In this document: piece by piece, positions 1-5,883 of the stretch
Layout: each line of letters begins with the position of its first letter
Numbering within the stretch: the stretch's first letter is position 1
From: Nautiliaceae bacterium
GTDB taxonomy: Bacteria > Campylobacterota > Campylobacteria > Campylobacterales > Nautiliaceae
Length of the DNA: 8,583 bases
Reading direction: 5' to 3'
NCBI GenBank assembly: GCA_027035735.1
Contig: JALVUH010000078.1
Coordinates: forward strand, 1-8,583
The notes under the pieces: model-generated
Database searches by the model: none
The model's input: the letters and a program-made list of their open reading frames with translations, nothing else
What the model was told of the DNA's origin: nothing
Position numbers and translations under genes: made by a program

Positions 1-465
1 CCAAACACCATATTTTTTAGAATTTTGAAAACTAACTTCATCACATCCTCTGGTTTTAAGCACTTTTAAGACTGAATATTTCATATCAGCAGGGTTCATG
101 AATTGGCCCTTTTTTATATTAACTATTTTATCTGTTTTTGCCGCTTCTACTAATAAATCAGTTTGACGACAAAGAAATGCTGGGATTTGAAGTACATCTA
201 CAACCTCAGCAGCTTTTTTTACTTGCCAAGTTTCATGAACATCAGTTAAAAGTTTATACCCAAATTTTTCTTTTACTTCATTTAAAATCTCAAGCCCTTT
301 TTCAATTCCAGGACCTCTATATGAATCTAGACTTGTTCTATTTGCCTTATCAAAACTTGCTTTAAAATAAAAATCATATTTTTCATTGTATGGTTTTAAA
401 TATTCAGCAATTTTAAAAATTTGCTCTTTACTCTCAATTACACATGGACCTGCTATTAAAATCAT
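1..465 (-). CDS. kdsA: 3-deoxy-8-phosphooctulonate synthase (KDO-8-P synthase), N-terminal part
   Basis: Condenses phosphoenolpyruvate with arabinose 5-phosphate to give Kdo 8-phosphate, the cytosolic step that commits carbon to the Kdo of lipopolysaccharide inner core. The first 155 codons are present, reading leftwards from ATG at 465; the window edge removes the rest (family members are about 270 residues). Family motifs visible are AGPCVIES at residues 5-12, KASFDKANRTS near 35-45, LTDVHE, the IPAFLCRQTDLL block near 95-105 and NIKKGQFMNP near 118-128. Cys8 in the GPC motif, where Escherichia coli KdsA has Asn, marks the metal-dependent class II form (established family knowledge). The start is supported by AAGGA at 475-471, 5 nt before the ATG. 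It diverges from dapF across 42 bp. Identification is secure; only the truncation limits it. Confidence 0.96.
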   Translation of the reverse strand, partial: MILIAGPCVIESKEQIFKIAEYLKPYNEKYDFYFKASFDKANRTSLDSYRGPGIEKGLEILNEVKEKFGYKLLTDVHETWQVKKAAEVVDVLQIPAFLCRQTDLLVEAAKTDKIVNIKKGQFMNPADMKYSVLKVLKTRGCDEVSFQNSKKYGVW

Positions 466-507
466 TTAATTCCTTTTTTATTATAATTATAACTAAAAAG
501 GATAGTA
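466..507. promoter_or_regulatory. Overlapping divergent promoters of kdsA and dapF
   Basis: The whole 42-bp gap is A/T-rich and holds TATAAT on the plus strand at 482-487, suited to dapF. On the minus strand it holds TATAAT at 491-486 (and again at 485-480), suited to kdsA. Each lies about 10-12 bp before the matching ribosome binding site (AAAAGGA at 496-502 for dapF, AAAGGA at 476-471 for kdsA), so leaders would be very short. The -35 region of either promoter would fall at or inside the start of the opposite gene. Start sites are inferred from motifs only. Confidence 0.55.
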
Positions 508-1239
508 ATGATAGTTTCAAAATATTCTGCTAGTGGAAATGACTTTGTTATTTTTCATACCTTTAAAAAAGAAGATAGGAGTGAATTAGCTAAAAGACTT
601 TGTGATAGATTTAATGGAGTAGGGGCTGATGGGCTTATAGTGATTTTGCCACATTCTGAATTTGATTTTGAGTGGCAGTTTTATAATTCTGATGGAAGTG
701 AGGCTGAGATGTGCGGTAATGGAAGTAGGGCAGCTGCCCATTATGCTTATACTAATAATTTAGCTCCTAAAAAAATGAAATTTTTGACTTTAGCTGGGGT
801 TATTGAAGCTGAAGTTGATGGGGATATGGTAGAAACTCAACTTACTCCTCATAAGAAAATAGGGGAGTTTGATGAATGGACGCTTTTTGATACAGGGGTG
901 CCTCATTTAGTAAAACTTGATAATTTAGATAATTTTGATGTAAATGAATGTAGAGAGCTTAGAAATAAACATAATGCAAATGTAAATGTAGCTGAGGTTA
1001 AAAATGGAAATCTTTATGTAAGGACATATGAAAGAGGGGTAGAGGATGAAACTTTAGCATGTGGGACTGGGATGTGTGCAAGTTTTTTAAAGGCAAAAGA
1101 AGCAGGACTTATAGGAGATAGTGTAAAAGTTTATCCAAAGAGTGGTGAAGAGCTTGTTATTACTATTCGTAACAATAGGCTTTATTTTAAAGGAAAAGTA
1201 AAAAATACATTTGATGCTTTTGTAAAAAATATTGTGTAA
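508..1239 (+). CDS. dapF: Diaminopimelate epimerase
   Basis: Interconverts LL- and meso-diaminopimelate in the cytosol, a late step to lysine and the source of the peptidoglycan cross-linking amino acid. The 243-residue product is close to the length usual in this phylum. The family's two catalytic cysteines are both present: Cys69 in EMCGNGSR and Cys185 in ETLACGTGMC, acting as the two opposing acid/base residues of a PLP-independent racemase. The N-terminal SASGNDFV and the VGADGL motif near residues 38-43 are also typical. The ATG at 508 follows AAAAGGA at 496-502 with 5 nt spacing. It diverges from kdsA and is followed after 85 bp by tpx, which has its own promoter, so dapF may be a single-gene transcript. 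Nothing is missing or unusual. Confidence 0.97.
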   Translation: MIVSKYSASGNDFVIFHTFKKEDRSELAKRLCDRFNGVGADGLIVILPHSEFDFEWQFYNSDGSEAEMCGNGSRAAAHYAYTNNLAPKKMKFLTLAGVIEAEVDGDMVETQLTPHKKIGEFDEWTLFDTGVPHLVKLDNLDNFDVNECRELRNKHNANVNVAEVKNGNLYVRTYERGVEDETLACGTGMCASFLKAKEAGLIGDSVKVYPKSGEELVITIRNNRLYFKGKVKNTFDAFVKNIV

Positions 1240-1257
1240 AAAAGTAACATTTAAAAT

Positions 1258-1284
1258 AAAAAGAGATAAATTTAATCTTTTTTT
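1258..1284 (+). terminator. Weak A/T-rich hairpin with T-run after dapF
   Basis: A run AAAAAGAGA is followed by TAAATTTA and then ATCTTTTTTT. It can fold with one bulged base into a stem that ends in seven T residues, the shape of an intrinsic terminator for dapF. It contains only one G-C pair plus a G-U wobble, so the stem is weak and could be a by-product of A/T-rich DNA. Confidence 0.3.
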
Positions 1285-1295
1285 AACTTTTTACT

Positions 1296-1320
1296 TGTTA
1301 TACTAAATAAAAAAAGGAGG
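1296..1320 (+). promoter_or_regulatory. tpx promoter (extended -10) and strong Shine-Dalgarno
   Basis: TGTTATACT at 1296-1304 is an extended -10 element (TGn then TATACT) preceded by a T-rich stretch and no recognisable -35. This is the pattern described for the vegetative sigma factor of Campylobacter and relatives. AAGGAGG at 1314-1320 is the most complete Shine-Dalgarno in the window, 4 nt before the tpx ATG, consistent with high expression. No PerR- or Fur-like palindrome was recognised. Confidence 0.6.
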
Positions 1321-1324
1321 CAAT

Positions 1325-1843
1325 ATGCCAGTAACAACAAAATTAAAAGGAAACGATGTAGCACTTTATGGGAATCAAGTGAATGTTGGAGATACTGCAC
1401 CAGTTGTAACTTTGCCAAATACTGCACTTGAAGAAGTAACAATTGGTGGTGCAAGTGATAAAGCACAATTAATTATTGCAGTACCAAGCCTTGATACACC
1501 TGTATGTGCAACTGAAACAAGAAAATTCAACGAACAAGCAGCTAAAGTTGAAAATGCAGTGGTTTGTGTAGTTTCAATGGACTTACCATTTGCAGCAAAA
1601 AGATTTTGTTCAACTGAAGGAATTGAAAATTTACAAGTTTTAAGTGATTATAGAGAAAAATGTTTTTCAACTCAATATGGGACTTTAATTGCAGAAGGAC
1701 CACTTAGAGGTCTTAGTGCAAGAGCAATTTTTGTAGTAGGTAAAGATGGAAAAATTGCTTATAAAGAGTTAGTTCCAGAAATTACAGAAGAACCAAATTA
1801 CGAAGCAGCTTTAGAAGCTCTTAAAGAAGCAGCTTCTAAATAA
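1325..1843 (+). CDS. tpx: Thiol peroxidase (atypical 2-Cys peroxiredoxin Tpx)
   Basis: Reduces hydrogen peroxide and alkyl hydroperoxides using electrons from thioredoxin. The 172-residue product lacks an obvious export signal, so cytosolic action is likely. The peroxidatic site PSLDTPVC places Thr58 and Cys61 as in the family PxxxTxxC motif. Cys95 in KRFC is the resolving cysteine and Arg133 in SARAIF the conserved active-site arginine; all three positions coincide with the Escherichia coli numbering. Two further cysteines, Cys81 and Cys113, are not part of the known mechanism. Start and expression signals are very good (see the promoter entry). It sits between dapF and a surA-like gene without functional linkage; in a presumed anaerobe or microaerophile it would be a main peroxide defence. 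Confidence 0.97.
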   Translation: MPVTTKLKGNDVALYGNQVNVGDTAPVVTLPNTALEEVTIGGASDKAQLIIAVPSLDTPVCATETRKFNEQAAKVENAVVCVVSMDLPFAAKRFCSTEGIENLQVLSDYREKCFSTQYGTLIAEGPLRGLSARAIFVVGKDGKIAYKELVPEITEEPNYEAALEALKEAASK

Positions 1844-1852
1844 GCTCTTCTT

Positions 1853-1861
1853 TGTTATAAT
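1853..1861 (+). promoter_or_regulatory. Extended -10 of the surA-like gene
   Basis: TGTTATAAT is a perfect extended -10 element immediately after the tpx stop codon. It predicts a transcript start near 1867-1869, only about 14 nt before the ATG at 1882. The predicted start falls inside the inverted repeat described separately. Confidence 0.55.
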
Positions 1862-1878
1862 TCCCTTTAAAAAGGGAA
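1861..1878 (+). promoter_or_regulatory. Inverted repeat covering the Shine-Dalgarno of the surA-like gene
   Basis: TTCCCTT (1861-1867) and AAGGGAA (1872-1878) form a perfect 7-bp stem with a TAAA loop. The right arm contains the Shine-Dalgarno (AAGGG, 1872-1876) used by the ATG at 1882. No T-run follows, so this is not a standard rightward terminator. In RNA reading through from tpx the hairpin would hide the ribosome binding site. RNA begun at the -10 at 1856-1861 would lack most or all of the left arm and leave it open. The folding is visible; the regulatory role is inferred. Confidence 0.5.
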
Positions 1879-1881
1879 TAT

Positions 1882-2697
1882 ATGAAAAAATTATTTTTAA
1901 CTTCTTTAATACTTCTTTCTTTAAATGCCAAAATAATAGATAAAGTAATTGCAAGTGTAAATAAAGAACCCATTACTTCTTATGATATTCAAAAAATTTC
2001 AAAACAATTACATATTTCTCCAAATCAAGCTTTAAATTATTTGATTGATCAGAAATTGATAGAAAGCGAAATTAAAAAAAGAGGAATTAGTGTAGATGAT
2101 TATGAAATAGACGAAGCAATGAATAAAATAGCCAAAGAAAATCATTTAAGTTTATTTGAATTTAAAAATATTCTTATGCAAAGGGGAGAATATAAAGAAT
2201 TTAGAGAAAAGTTAAAACAAAACTTATTAAAACAAAAACTTTTTGAAAATATTGTAAGTTCTAAACTTCAAATATCTCCTCAAGAAATAAAAAATTATTA
2301 TAATACTCACAAAGATGAATTTGCTATATTTAAAACAATTCAAGTTGTGAAATATACAGCTAATAATCCAGAAGTTTTAAAAAATTTATTTACAAATCCA
2401 TTTTATAGTGATAAAAATATAATTTCTCAGACAATAGTATATCAGTGGAATAAATTACCTCTTGATAAATTATATCTATTTAAAAATACAAAAGTAGGGC
2501 AATATACTCCTATTATAAATGAAGGTTTAACATTTAGTACTTACTATATTGTAAATAAAGAAGGAAAAGTATATTTACCTTTTGAAAAAGTTAAAGATAT
2601 TATCGCTAATAAAATTTTACAAGAAAAAAGAAATCAAATATTAAAAGATTATTTTAGTAAAATTAAAAATAGGGCAGATATTAAAATTTATAATTGA
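1882..2697 (+). CDS. SurA-like periplasmic chaperone with degenerate parvulin domain
   Basis: Predicted exported folding factor for outer membrane or periplasmic proteins. Residues 1-16 are a signal peptide (MKK, a Leu-rich core, then LNA before the cleavage). Residues 17-130 match the SurA/PEB4 N-terminal chaperone fold, beginning IIDKVIASVNKEPITSYD, with a helical YLIDQKLIESEIKK segment. SPQEIKNYYNTHKDEF at 132-147 is the usual bridge to a peptidyl-prolyl isomerase domain. The following region, about 150-225, lacks the parvulin glycine-rich core motif, so isomerase activity is doubtful. A lysine-rich helix closes the protein. At 271 residues it resembles the small Campylobacter SurA-like proteins such as Cj1289 rather than full SurA with two parvulin domains. 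The gene follows tpx by 38 bp and overlaps the convergent DUF3343 gene by 10 bp. Confidence 0.85.
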   Translation: MKKLFLTSLILLSLNAKIIDKVIASVNKEPITSYDIQKISKQLHISPNQALNYLIDQKLIESEIKKRGISVDDYEIDEAMNKIAKENHLSLFEFKNILMQRGEYKEFREKLKQNLLKQKLFENIVSSKLQISPQEIKNYYNTHKDEFAIFKTIQVVKYTANNPEVLKNLFTNPFYSDKNIISQTIVYQWNKLPLDKLYLFKNTKVGQYTPIINEGLTFSTYYIVNKEGKVYLPFEKVKDIIANKILQEKRNQILKDYFSKIKNRADIKIYN

Positions 2698-3023
2698 CAG
2701 CTTTTAGGTTCTATATTTCCCTCTATTTTTTTGAATTTTTTTTCTTTTATCCAAATTTCATATTTTATATTATTTTTATCTAATATAGATTTTATTCTGT
2801 TTTTATCTTTTACTAAAATAGCTACTCCACACTCTTTAAATATTTCATTTGGAACAGGTATTGATTTAATATTTTCATTTTTCAATAACTTTTCTGCTTT
2901 AAGTCCCGTTGGAATATCTTCAAAATGAAAATAGTAATATTCATCTAAATTATCATTTAATTTGTAAAAAATCTCTTTTATATGAAGTCTAATTCCTGCA
3001 GGTAGGTATTTTAATTGAGCCAT
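2688..3023 (-). CDS. DUF3343 (putative Se/S carrier-like) domain protein
   Basis: A 111-residue, lysine-rich, probably cytosolic protein. Its core, residues 29-93, matches the DUF3343 pattern: a hydrophobic strand YYYFHFED, a helix with KAEKLL, then PVPNEIFKECGVAI with Cys65-Gly66, the family's signature P-x-P...CG. Such proteins are small ferredoxin-like folds found mainly in anaerobes and named putative selenium or sulfur carriers; a biochemical role is not established. The first 28 residues are an extra N-terminal segment, and a second cysteine (Cys109) lies two residues from the end. AAAGGA at 3036-3031, 7 nt before the ATG, supports the start. It is the last gene of the minus-strand block, 32 bp after rlmN, and runs tail to tail into the surA-like gene with a 10-bp overlap. 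The family call rests on motif recall, so medium confidence. Confidence 0.72.
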   Translation of the reverse strand: MAQLKYLPAGIRLHIKEIFYKLNDNLDEYYYFHFEDIPTGLKAEKLLKNENIKSIPVPNEIFKECGVAILVKDKNRIKSILDKNNIKYEIWIKEKKFKKIEGNIEPKSCQL

Positions 3024-3038
3024 TGTTTTTTCCTTTAA

Positions 3039-3053
3039 TATCCAAAAAGGATA
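3039..3053. repeat. Short inverted repeat between rlmN and the DUF3343 gene
   Basis: TATCC, five A residues, then GGATA make a 5-bp stem with a 5-nt loop in the 32-bp gap. On the minus strand the loop is T-rich and no T-run follows, so a terminator is unlikely. It could protect or separate the two coding parts of a shared message, or be accidental. Confidence 0.25.
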
Positions 3054-3055
3054 AA

Positions 3056-4123
3056 TTAATTTTTTGAAATTTCTTTTTCTCTAAGTTGTCCACAGGCGGC
3101 TGAAATATCAATTCCTTTACTTTCTCTAATAGTGCACGTAATTCCTTTATCAAGCAAATATCTTTGGAATTTTTTCATCGTCTCTTCATCTGGTCTTTTA
3201 TATGGACTTCCTGGATATGGATTAAAGTATATTAAATTTACTTTGCTTGGAATTCCACTAAGTAATTTTACAAGCTTTTTAGCGGAAGCTAAATCATCAT
3301 TTACATCTTTAATTACTAAATATTCAAACATTACTTTTTTTCTTTTATCAATAGGATATTTTTTAATTGCATCAATTACACTTTTTATATTATATGCTTT
3401 ATTTAAAGGAATTAATTCTTCTCTTAATTTATCATCAACTGCGTGAAGTGAAATAGCAAGTCCAACTCCAAGATTTTCTTTTCCAAGTCTTTCTATTTTT
3501 GGAGCAATTCCTGAAGTTGAGATAGTTTGACGTCTAGGTGAAATATTTAATCCATCTTGATGAGCAATAATTTTAATTGCTTTTATCACATTATCATAAT
3601 TATCAAGTGGTTCTCCCATTCCCATATAAACTACATTTAATGCTTTGTTTTCACTAAAGTTTTTAAATTTTTTCATAAACCATACTTGTGCTACAATTTC
3701 ACCTGCAGACAAATTCCTTACAAATCCTCCTTTAGCGGTTAGACAAAAAGCACACCCAACTTTACATCCTACTTGAGTTGATACACAAACTGTATATTTT
3801 GCCTCTTTTTTCTTGCCATTTTCAATTCTTTCATCTTTCATTTTAATTAAAACTGTCTCAACTGTATGATTATCATTTAGTTTAAACAAAAACTTTTCAG
3901 TCCCATCGCTTGCAACTTCGTGATTTATCATCTCAAGTGGATTTATAATAAATTCTTTTTTTAGTCTTTCTCTTAAATCTTTTGGTAAATTACTCATCTT
4001 TTCAAAATCATCTACATATTTTTTATATACCCAGTTATATAGCTGTTTTATTCTAAATTTTGGTTTGATTCCCATTTCTTCTAGTTCTTCAGGTAAATAA
4101 TCCATAAAAATTTTTTTATTCAT
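3056..4123 (-). CDS. rlmN: Dual-specificity 23S rRNA/tRNA adenine-C2 methyltransferase
   Basis: A radical SAM enzyme that methylates C2 of A2503 in 23S rRNA and of A37 in some tRNAs, improving translational accuracy. The 355-residue protein has the N-terminal accessory domain (about 1-95). The radical SAM core follows, with Cys120, Cys124 and Cys127 (CxxxCxxC) for the iron-sulfur cluster. Cys113, seven residues before the cluster motif, and Cys344 in ISAACGQL correspond to the two catalytic cysteines, 118 and 355, of the Escherichia coli enzyme. YMGMGEPLDNYDNV (166-179) and RRQTISTSG (197-205) are family signatures. Cfr shares this fold, but housekeeping context and sequence style favour RlmN. 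The start follows AAAGGA with 6 nt spacing and lies within the last 8 bp of the upstream nucleosidase-like gene, implying translational coupling. Confidence 0.96.
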   Translation of the reverse strand: MNKKIFMDYLPEELEEMGIKPKFRIKQLYNWVYKKYVDDFEKMSNLPKDLRERLKKEFIINPLEMINHEVASDGTEKFLFKLNDNHTVETVLIKMKDERIENGKKKEAKYTVCVSTQVGCKVGCAFCLTAKGGFVRNLSAGEIVAQVWFMKKFKNFSENKALNVVYMGMGEPLDNYDNVIKAIKIIAHQDGLNISPRRQTISTSGIAPKIERLGKENLGVGLAISLHAVDDKLREELIPLNKAYNIKSVIDAIKKYPIDKRKKVMFEYLVIKDVNDDLASAKKLVKLLSGIPSKVNLIYFNPYPGSPYKRPDEETMKKFQRYLLDKGITCTIRESKGIDISAACGQLREKEISKN

Positions 4124-4664
4124 TTTTTTCCTTTATTATCTTTTTATCTATTAAATATTTTATTAGTTTTTCTTTTGCATTTTTTATATTCTGTAGATAC
4201 TCTTTATGTGCATTTTCATAACAATAATTTGTAATAACAAAAATTCCTTTAACTGCTATATTAAACTCTTTTGCAACGTGTACAACAGAAAAAAATTCCA
4301 TATTTTCTGCATCAATATTTAATTTTAAAAATGCTTTTGAAATTATTTCATTAGTAGTAATATAATTAGATGAGTTTACTATTGTTTCACGTGAAACATT
4401 TGCTGAAATTATATTATCTATGGGAGTATAGCACTCTTTTTTTAACATACAATGTTCAATATTACTGGCTGTAGAAGTTTCGAAAACATCAAAGATTTGT
4501 TTTCTTCCATAACTTCCAGCACTTCCTACAAAAATAATCATATCAGGCTTGTCAAATAGACAGAGTCTTGTTAAATTAATTGCACTTTCAATTAATCCTA
4601 TTCCTATAGGAATTGCAAAAGGAAAAATTTCTTTATTCCCACTACTAATGATTTTTATATTCAT
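4116..4664 (-). CDS. Nucleoside phosphorylase/hydrolase-like protein (possible futalosine hydrolase relative)
   Basis: A 182-residue member of the purine nucleoside phosphorylase/MTA-SAH nucleosidase superfamily, shorter than typical enzymes (about 230). Visible superfamily features are IGIGLIESAINLT (20-32) and the glycine-rich FVGSAGSYG (45-53). ENMEFFSVVHVAKEF at 120-134 supplies the ribose-binding Met-Glu pair (Glu123), and VITNYCYENAHKEY (143-156) occupies the purine-binding loop. MTA/SAH nucleosidases carry a catalytic Asp in that loop (SDxAD); here Asn146 stands in its place. This suggests a 6-oxopurine substrate (hypoxanthine-type, as in futalosine of the menaquinone pathway) rather than adenine, but substrate and activity are unproven. 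AAGGAAG at 4674-4668 supports the start. A perfect parS site lies inside the gene, encoding residues 90-94 (VSRET), and another lies just upstream. Confidence 0.7.
   Translation of the reverse strand: MNIKIISSGNKEIFPFAIPIGIGLIESAINLTRLCLFDKPDMIIFVGSAGSYGRKQIFDVFETSTASNIEHCMLKKECYTPIDNIISANVSRETIVNSSNYITTNEIISKAFLKLNIDAENMEFFSVVHVAKEFNIAVKGIFVITNYCYENAHKEYLQNIKNAKEKLIKYLIDKKIIKEKNE
4383..4398. other. parS centromere-like site (ParB-binding), intragenic
   Basis: TGTTTCACGTGAAACA is a perfect 16-bp palindrome identical to the consensus chromosomal parS, on which ParB (Spo0J) loads for chromosome segregation. It lies inside the nucleosidase-like gene, where the minus strand reads it as codons for Val-Ser-Arg-Glu-Thr. 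The arginine codon is CGT, a minority codon here (AGA dominates). With a second exact copy 291 bp away, chance is very unlikely. Binding by ParB is inferred from the motif. Confidence 0.88.
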
Positions 4665-4673
4665 ATTCTTCCT

Positions 4674-4689
4674 TGTTTCACGTGAAACA
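4674..4689. other. parS centromere-like site (ParB-binding), intergenic
   Basis: A second exact TGTTTCACGTGAAACA fills most of the 25-bp gap between the small exported-protein gene and the nucleosidase-like gene. It begins on the base next to the former's stop codon (4692-4690) and touches the latter's Shine-Dalgarno (4674-4668), sharing one base. Together with the site at 4383 it forms a two-site parS cluster. Bound ParB here could also affect transcription of the downstream genes. Confidence 0.9.
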
Positions 4690-5118
4690 TTATTTACAAT
4701 CCAAAATAACTTTATATTTTATTTTAATTGTAGTAGGATGTGTAATTAATTTTTCTTCATCAGGTGAGAGAAAAATTATTTGTTTAATGTCACAAGATTT
4801 ATACTCTTTTTTTATTTTTTGAATTATTTTATACTGGATTTTATCCATATCAATAATAGATATTTTTATGTTTTTAAATTTAGCATCTGCAGGAGCATAA
4901 AAATCATTATTTAAATAGTTATTAATTTGTTGGATATCCCCTACTAGAATATATCCATCTTTTACTTTAAAATATTTAAATGGAAAAGTTAAATTTTGAA
5001 CATGGGTTTTGATTAAGATAGCAGGAGTTTTAGGAATAATATATTTTTCATAAATTTTTGTAAAAACAACTTCAAATGCAAAAATAAATATAGGTAAAAA
5101 TAATAATAATTTTTTCAT
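4690..5118 (-). CDS. Small exported protein of unknown function
   Basis: I do not recognise this 142-residue protein. Residues 1-15 form a signal peptide or N-terminal membrane anchor (MKK then a run of Leu, Phe, Ile and Pro ending FAF). The mature part is rich in Lys, Ile and Tyr with alternating hydrophobic residues that suggest beta strands, for example about 30-62 and 84-91. There are two cysteines, Cys109 and Cys141 (second last residue), which could pair as a disulfide outside the cytosol. No enzyme motif is visible. Its ATG overlaps the hisF stop in an ATGA (5118-5115), so it is probably co-translated with hisF, but nothing suggests a role in histidine synthesis. The stop codon abuts the parS site at 4674-4689. 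Confidence 0.75.
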   Translation of the reverse strand: MKKLLLFLPIFIFAFEVVFTKIYEKYIIPKTPAILIKTHVQNLTFPFKYFKVKDGYILVGDIQQINNYLNNDFYAPADAKFKNIKISIIDMDKIQYKIIQKIKKEYKSCDIKQIIFLSPDEEKLITHPTTIKIKYKVILDCK

Positions 5119-5876
5119 AATCTAACACTTATCCCTTCATTTTTTAAATAATGTTTAAGCTCATTTATATCAATTTCTCTAAAATGAAAAATACTTGCAG
5201 CAAGTGCAGCATCAGCTTTATGTTTAAAAACTTCTTTAAAATGTTCCATTTTACCAGCCCCGCCACTAGCAATAACAGGGACATTTACAAGTTTTGAAAT
5301 TTTTTCAGTTATCTCAATATCAAATCCAGCTTTTGTTCCATCTGCATCCATTGATGTTAAAAGTATCTCTCCAGCACCTCTATCTACTACTTCTTTTGCC
5401 CATTTGATGGCATCTATACCTGTATCTTCACGTCCACCTTTTATAAATACATTCCATTTTCCATTAGCTTTTTTCTTTACATCAATTGCTACAACAATAC
5501 ATTGACTTCCAAATCTTTTAGCGGCTTCATTTATAAAATTAGGATTTTTAACTGCAGCAGAATTAATTGATACTTTATCACATCCTACATTTAGTAAGTC
5601 ATATATATCATTAAGTTCACTAATACCTCCACCTACAGTTAAAGGAATAAAAACTTCTTTTGCTACTTCTTTTATAATATCTACAATTGGTTTTCTACCT
5701 TCATAACTTGCCGTAATGTCAAGAAAAGTTAATTCATCTGCTCCTTCTTCATTATATCTTATAGCAGCTTCTACTGGGTCTCCTGCATCTTTTAAACCTA
5801 CAAAATTTACACCTTTAACAACTCGCCCATCTTTAACATCAAGACAAGGAATAATCCTTTTTGCAAAATATTCCAT
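5115..5876 (-). CDS. hisF: Imidazole glycerol phosphate synthase, cyclase subunit
   Basis: With glutaminase HisH, this cytosolic TIM-barrel enzyme uses ammonia to turn PRFAR into imidazole glycerol phosphate (histidine pathway) and AICAR (returned to purine synthesis). The 253-residue length is standard. Catalytic Asp13 is in the N-terminal AKRIIPCLDVKDGRVVKG block, and the second catalytic Asp132 is in VVAIDVK. Phosphate-binding barrel motifs are VGGGI (81-85), GGREDTG (147-153), TSMDADGTKAGFD (174-186) and VIASGGAG (201-208). AAAAAAGG at 5892-5885 lies about 8 nt before the ATG. hisH is not adjacent, so the his genes appear dispersed. It is the first gene of the five-gene minus-strand block and diverges from rsmA. 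Confidence 0.97.
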   Translation of the reverse strand: MEYFAKRIIPCLDVKDGRVVKGVNFVGLKDAGDPVEAAIRYNEEGADELTFLDITASYEGRKPIVDIIKEVAKEVFIPLTVGGGISELNDIYDLLNVGCDKVSINSAAVKNPNFINEAAKRFGSQCIVVAIDVKKKANGKWNVFIKGGREDTGIDAIKWAKEVVDRGAGEILLTSMDADGTKAGFDIEITEKISKLVNVPVIASGGAGKMEHFKEVFKHKADAALAASIFHFREIDINELKHYLKNEGISVRL

Positions 5877-5883
5877 TAAAAAT

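Noticed and set aside
138..365. Plus-strand open frame of 75 codons
   Set aside because: It lies opposite kdsA, whose protein motifs are unmistakable, and has no recognisable product or ribosome site.
1861..1878. Hairpin after tpx as an intrinsic terminator
   Set aside because: No T-run follows the stem; instead the Shine-Dalgarno and ATG of the next gene do.
3132..3446. Plus-strand open frame of 104 codons
   Set aside because: It lies antisense to the conserved rlmN radical SAM domain; its hydrophobic product is an effect of A/T-rich complementary codons.
3056..4123. Cfr-type antibiotic resistance methyltransferase
   Set aside because: The operon context, housekeeping neighbours and RlmN-like sequence give no sign of an acquired resistance gene.
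4271..4286. GCAACGTGTACAAC as a degenerate parS
   Set aside because: It shares the ACGTG core only and lacks the palindromic TTTCAC/GTGAAA arms.
5425..5440. CTTCACGTCCACC in hisF as a third parS
   Set aside because: Only the left half and centre resemble parS; the right half does not match, and the bases encode the conserved GGRED motif.
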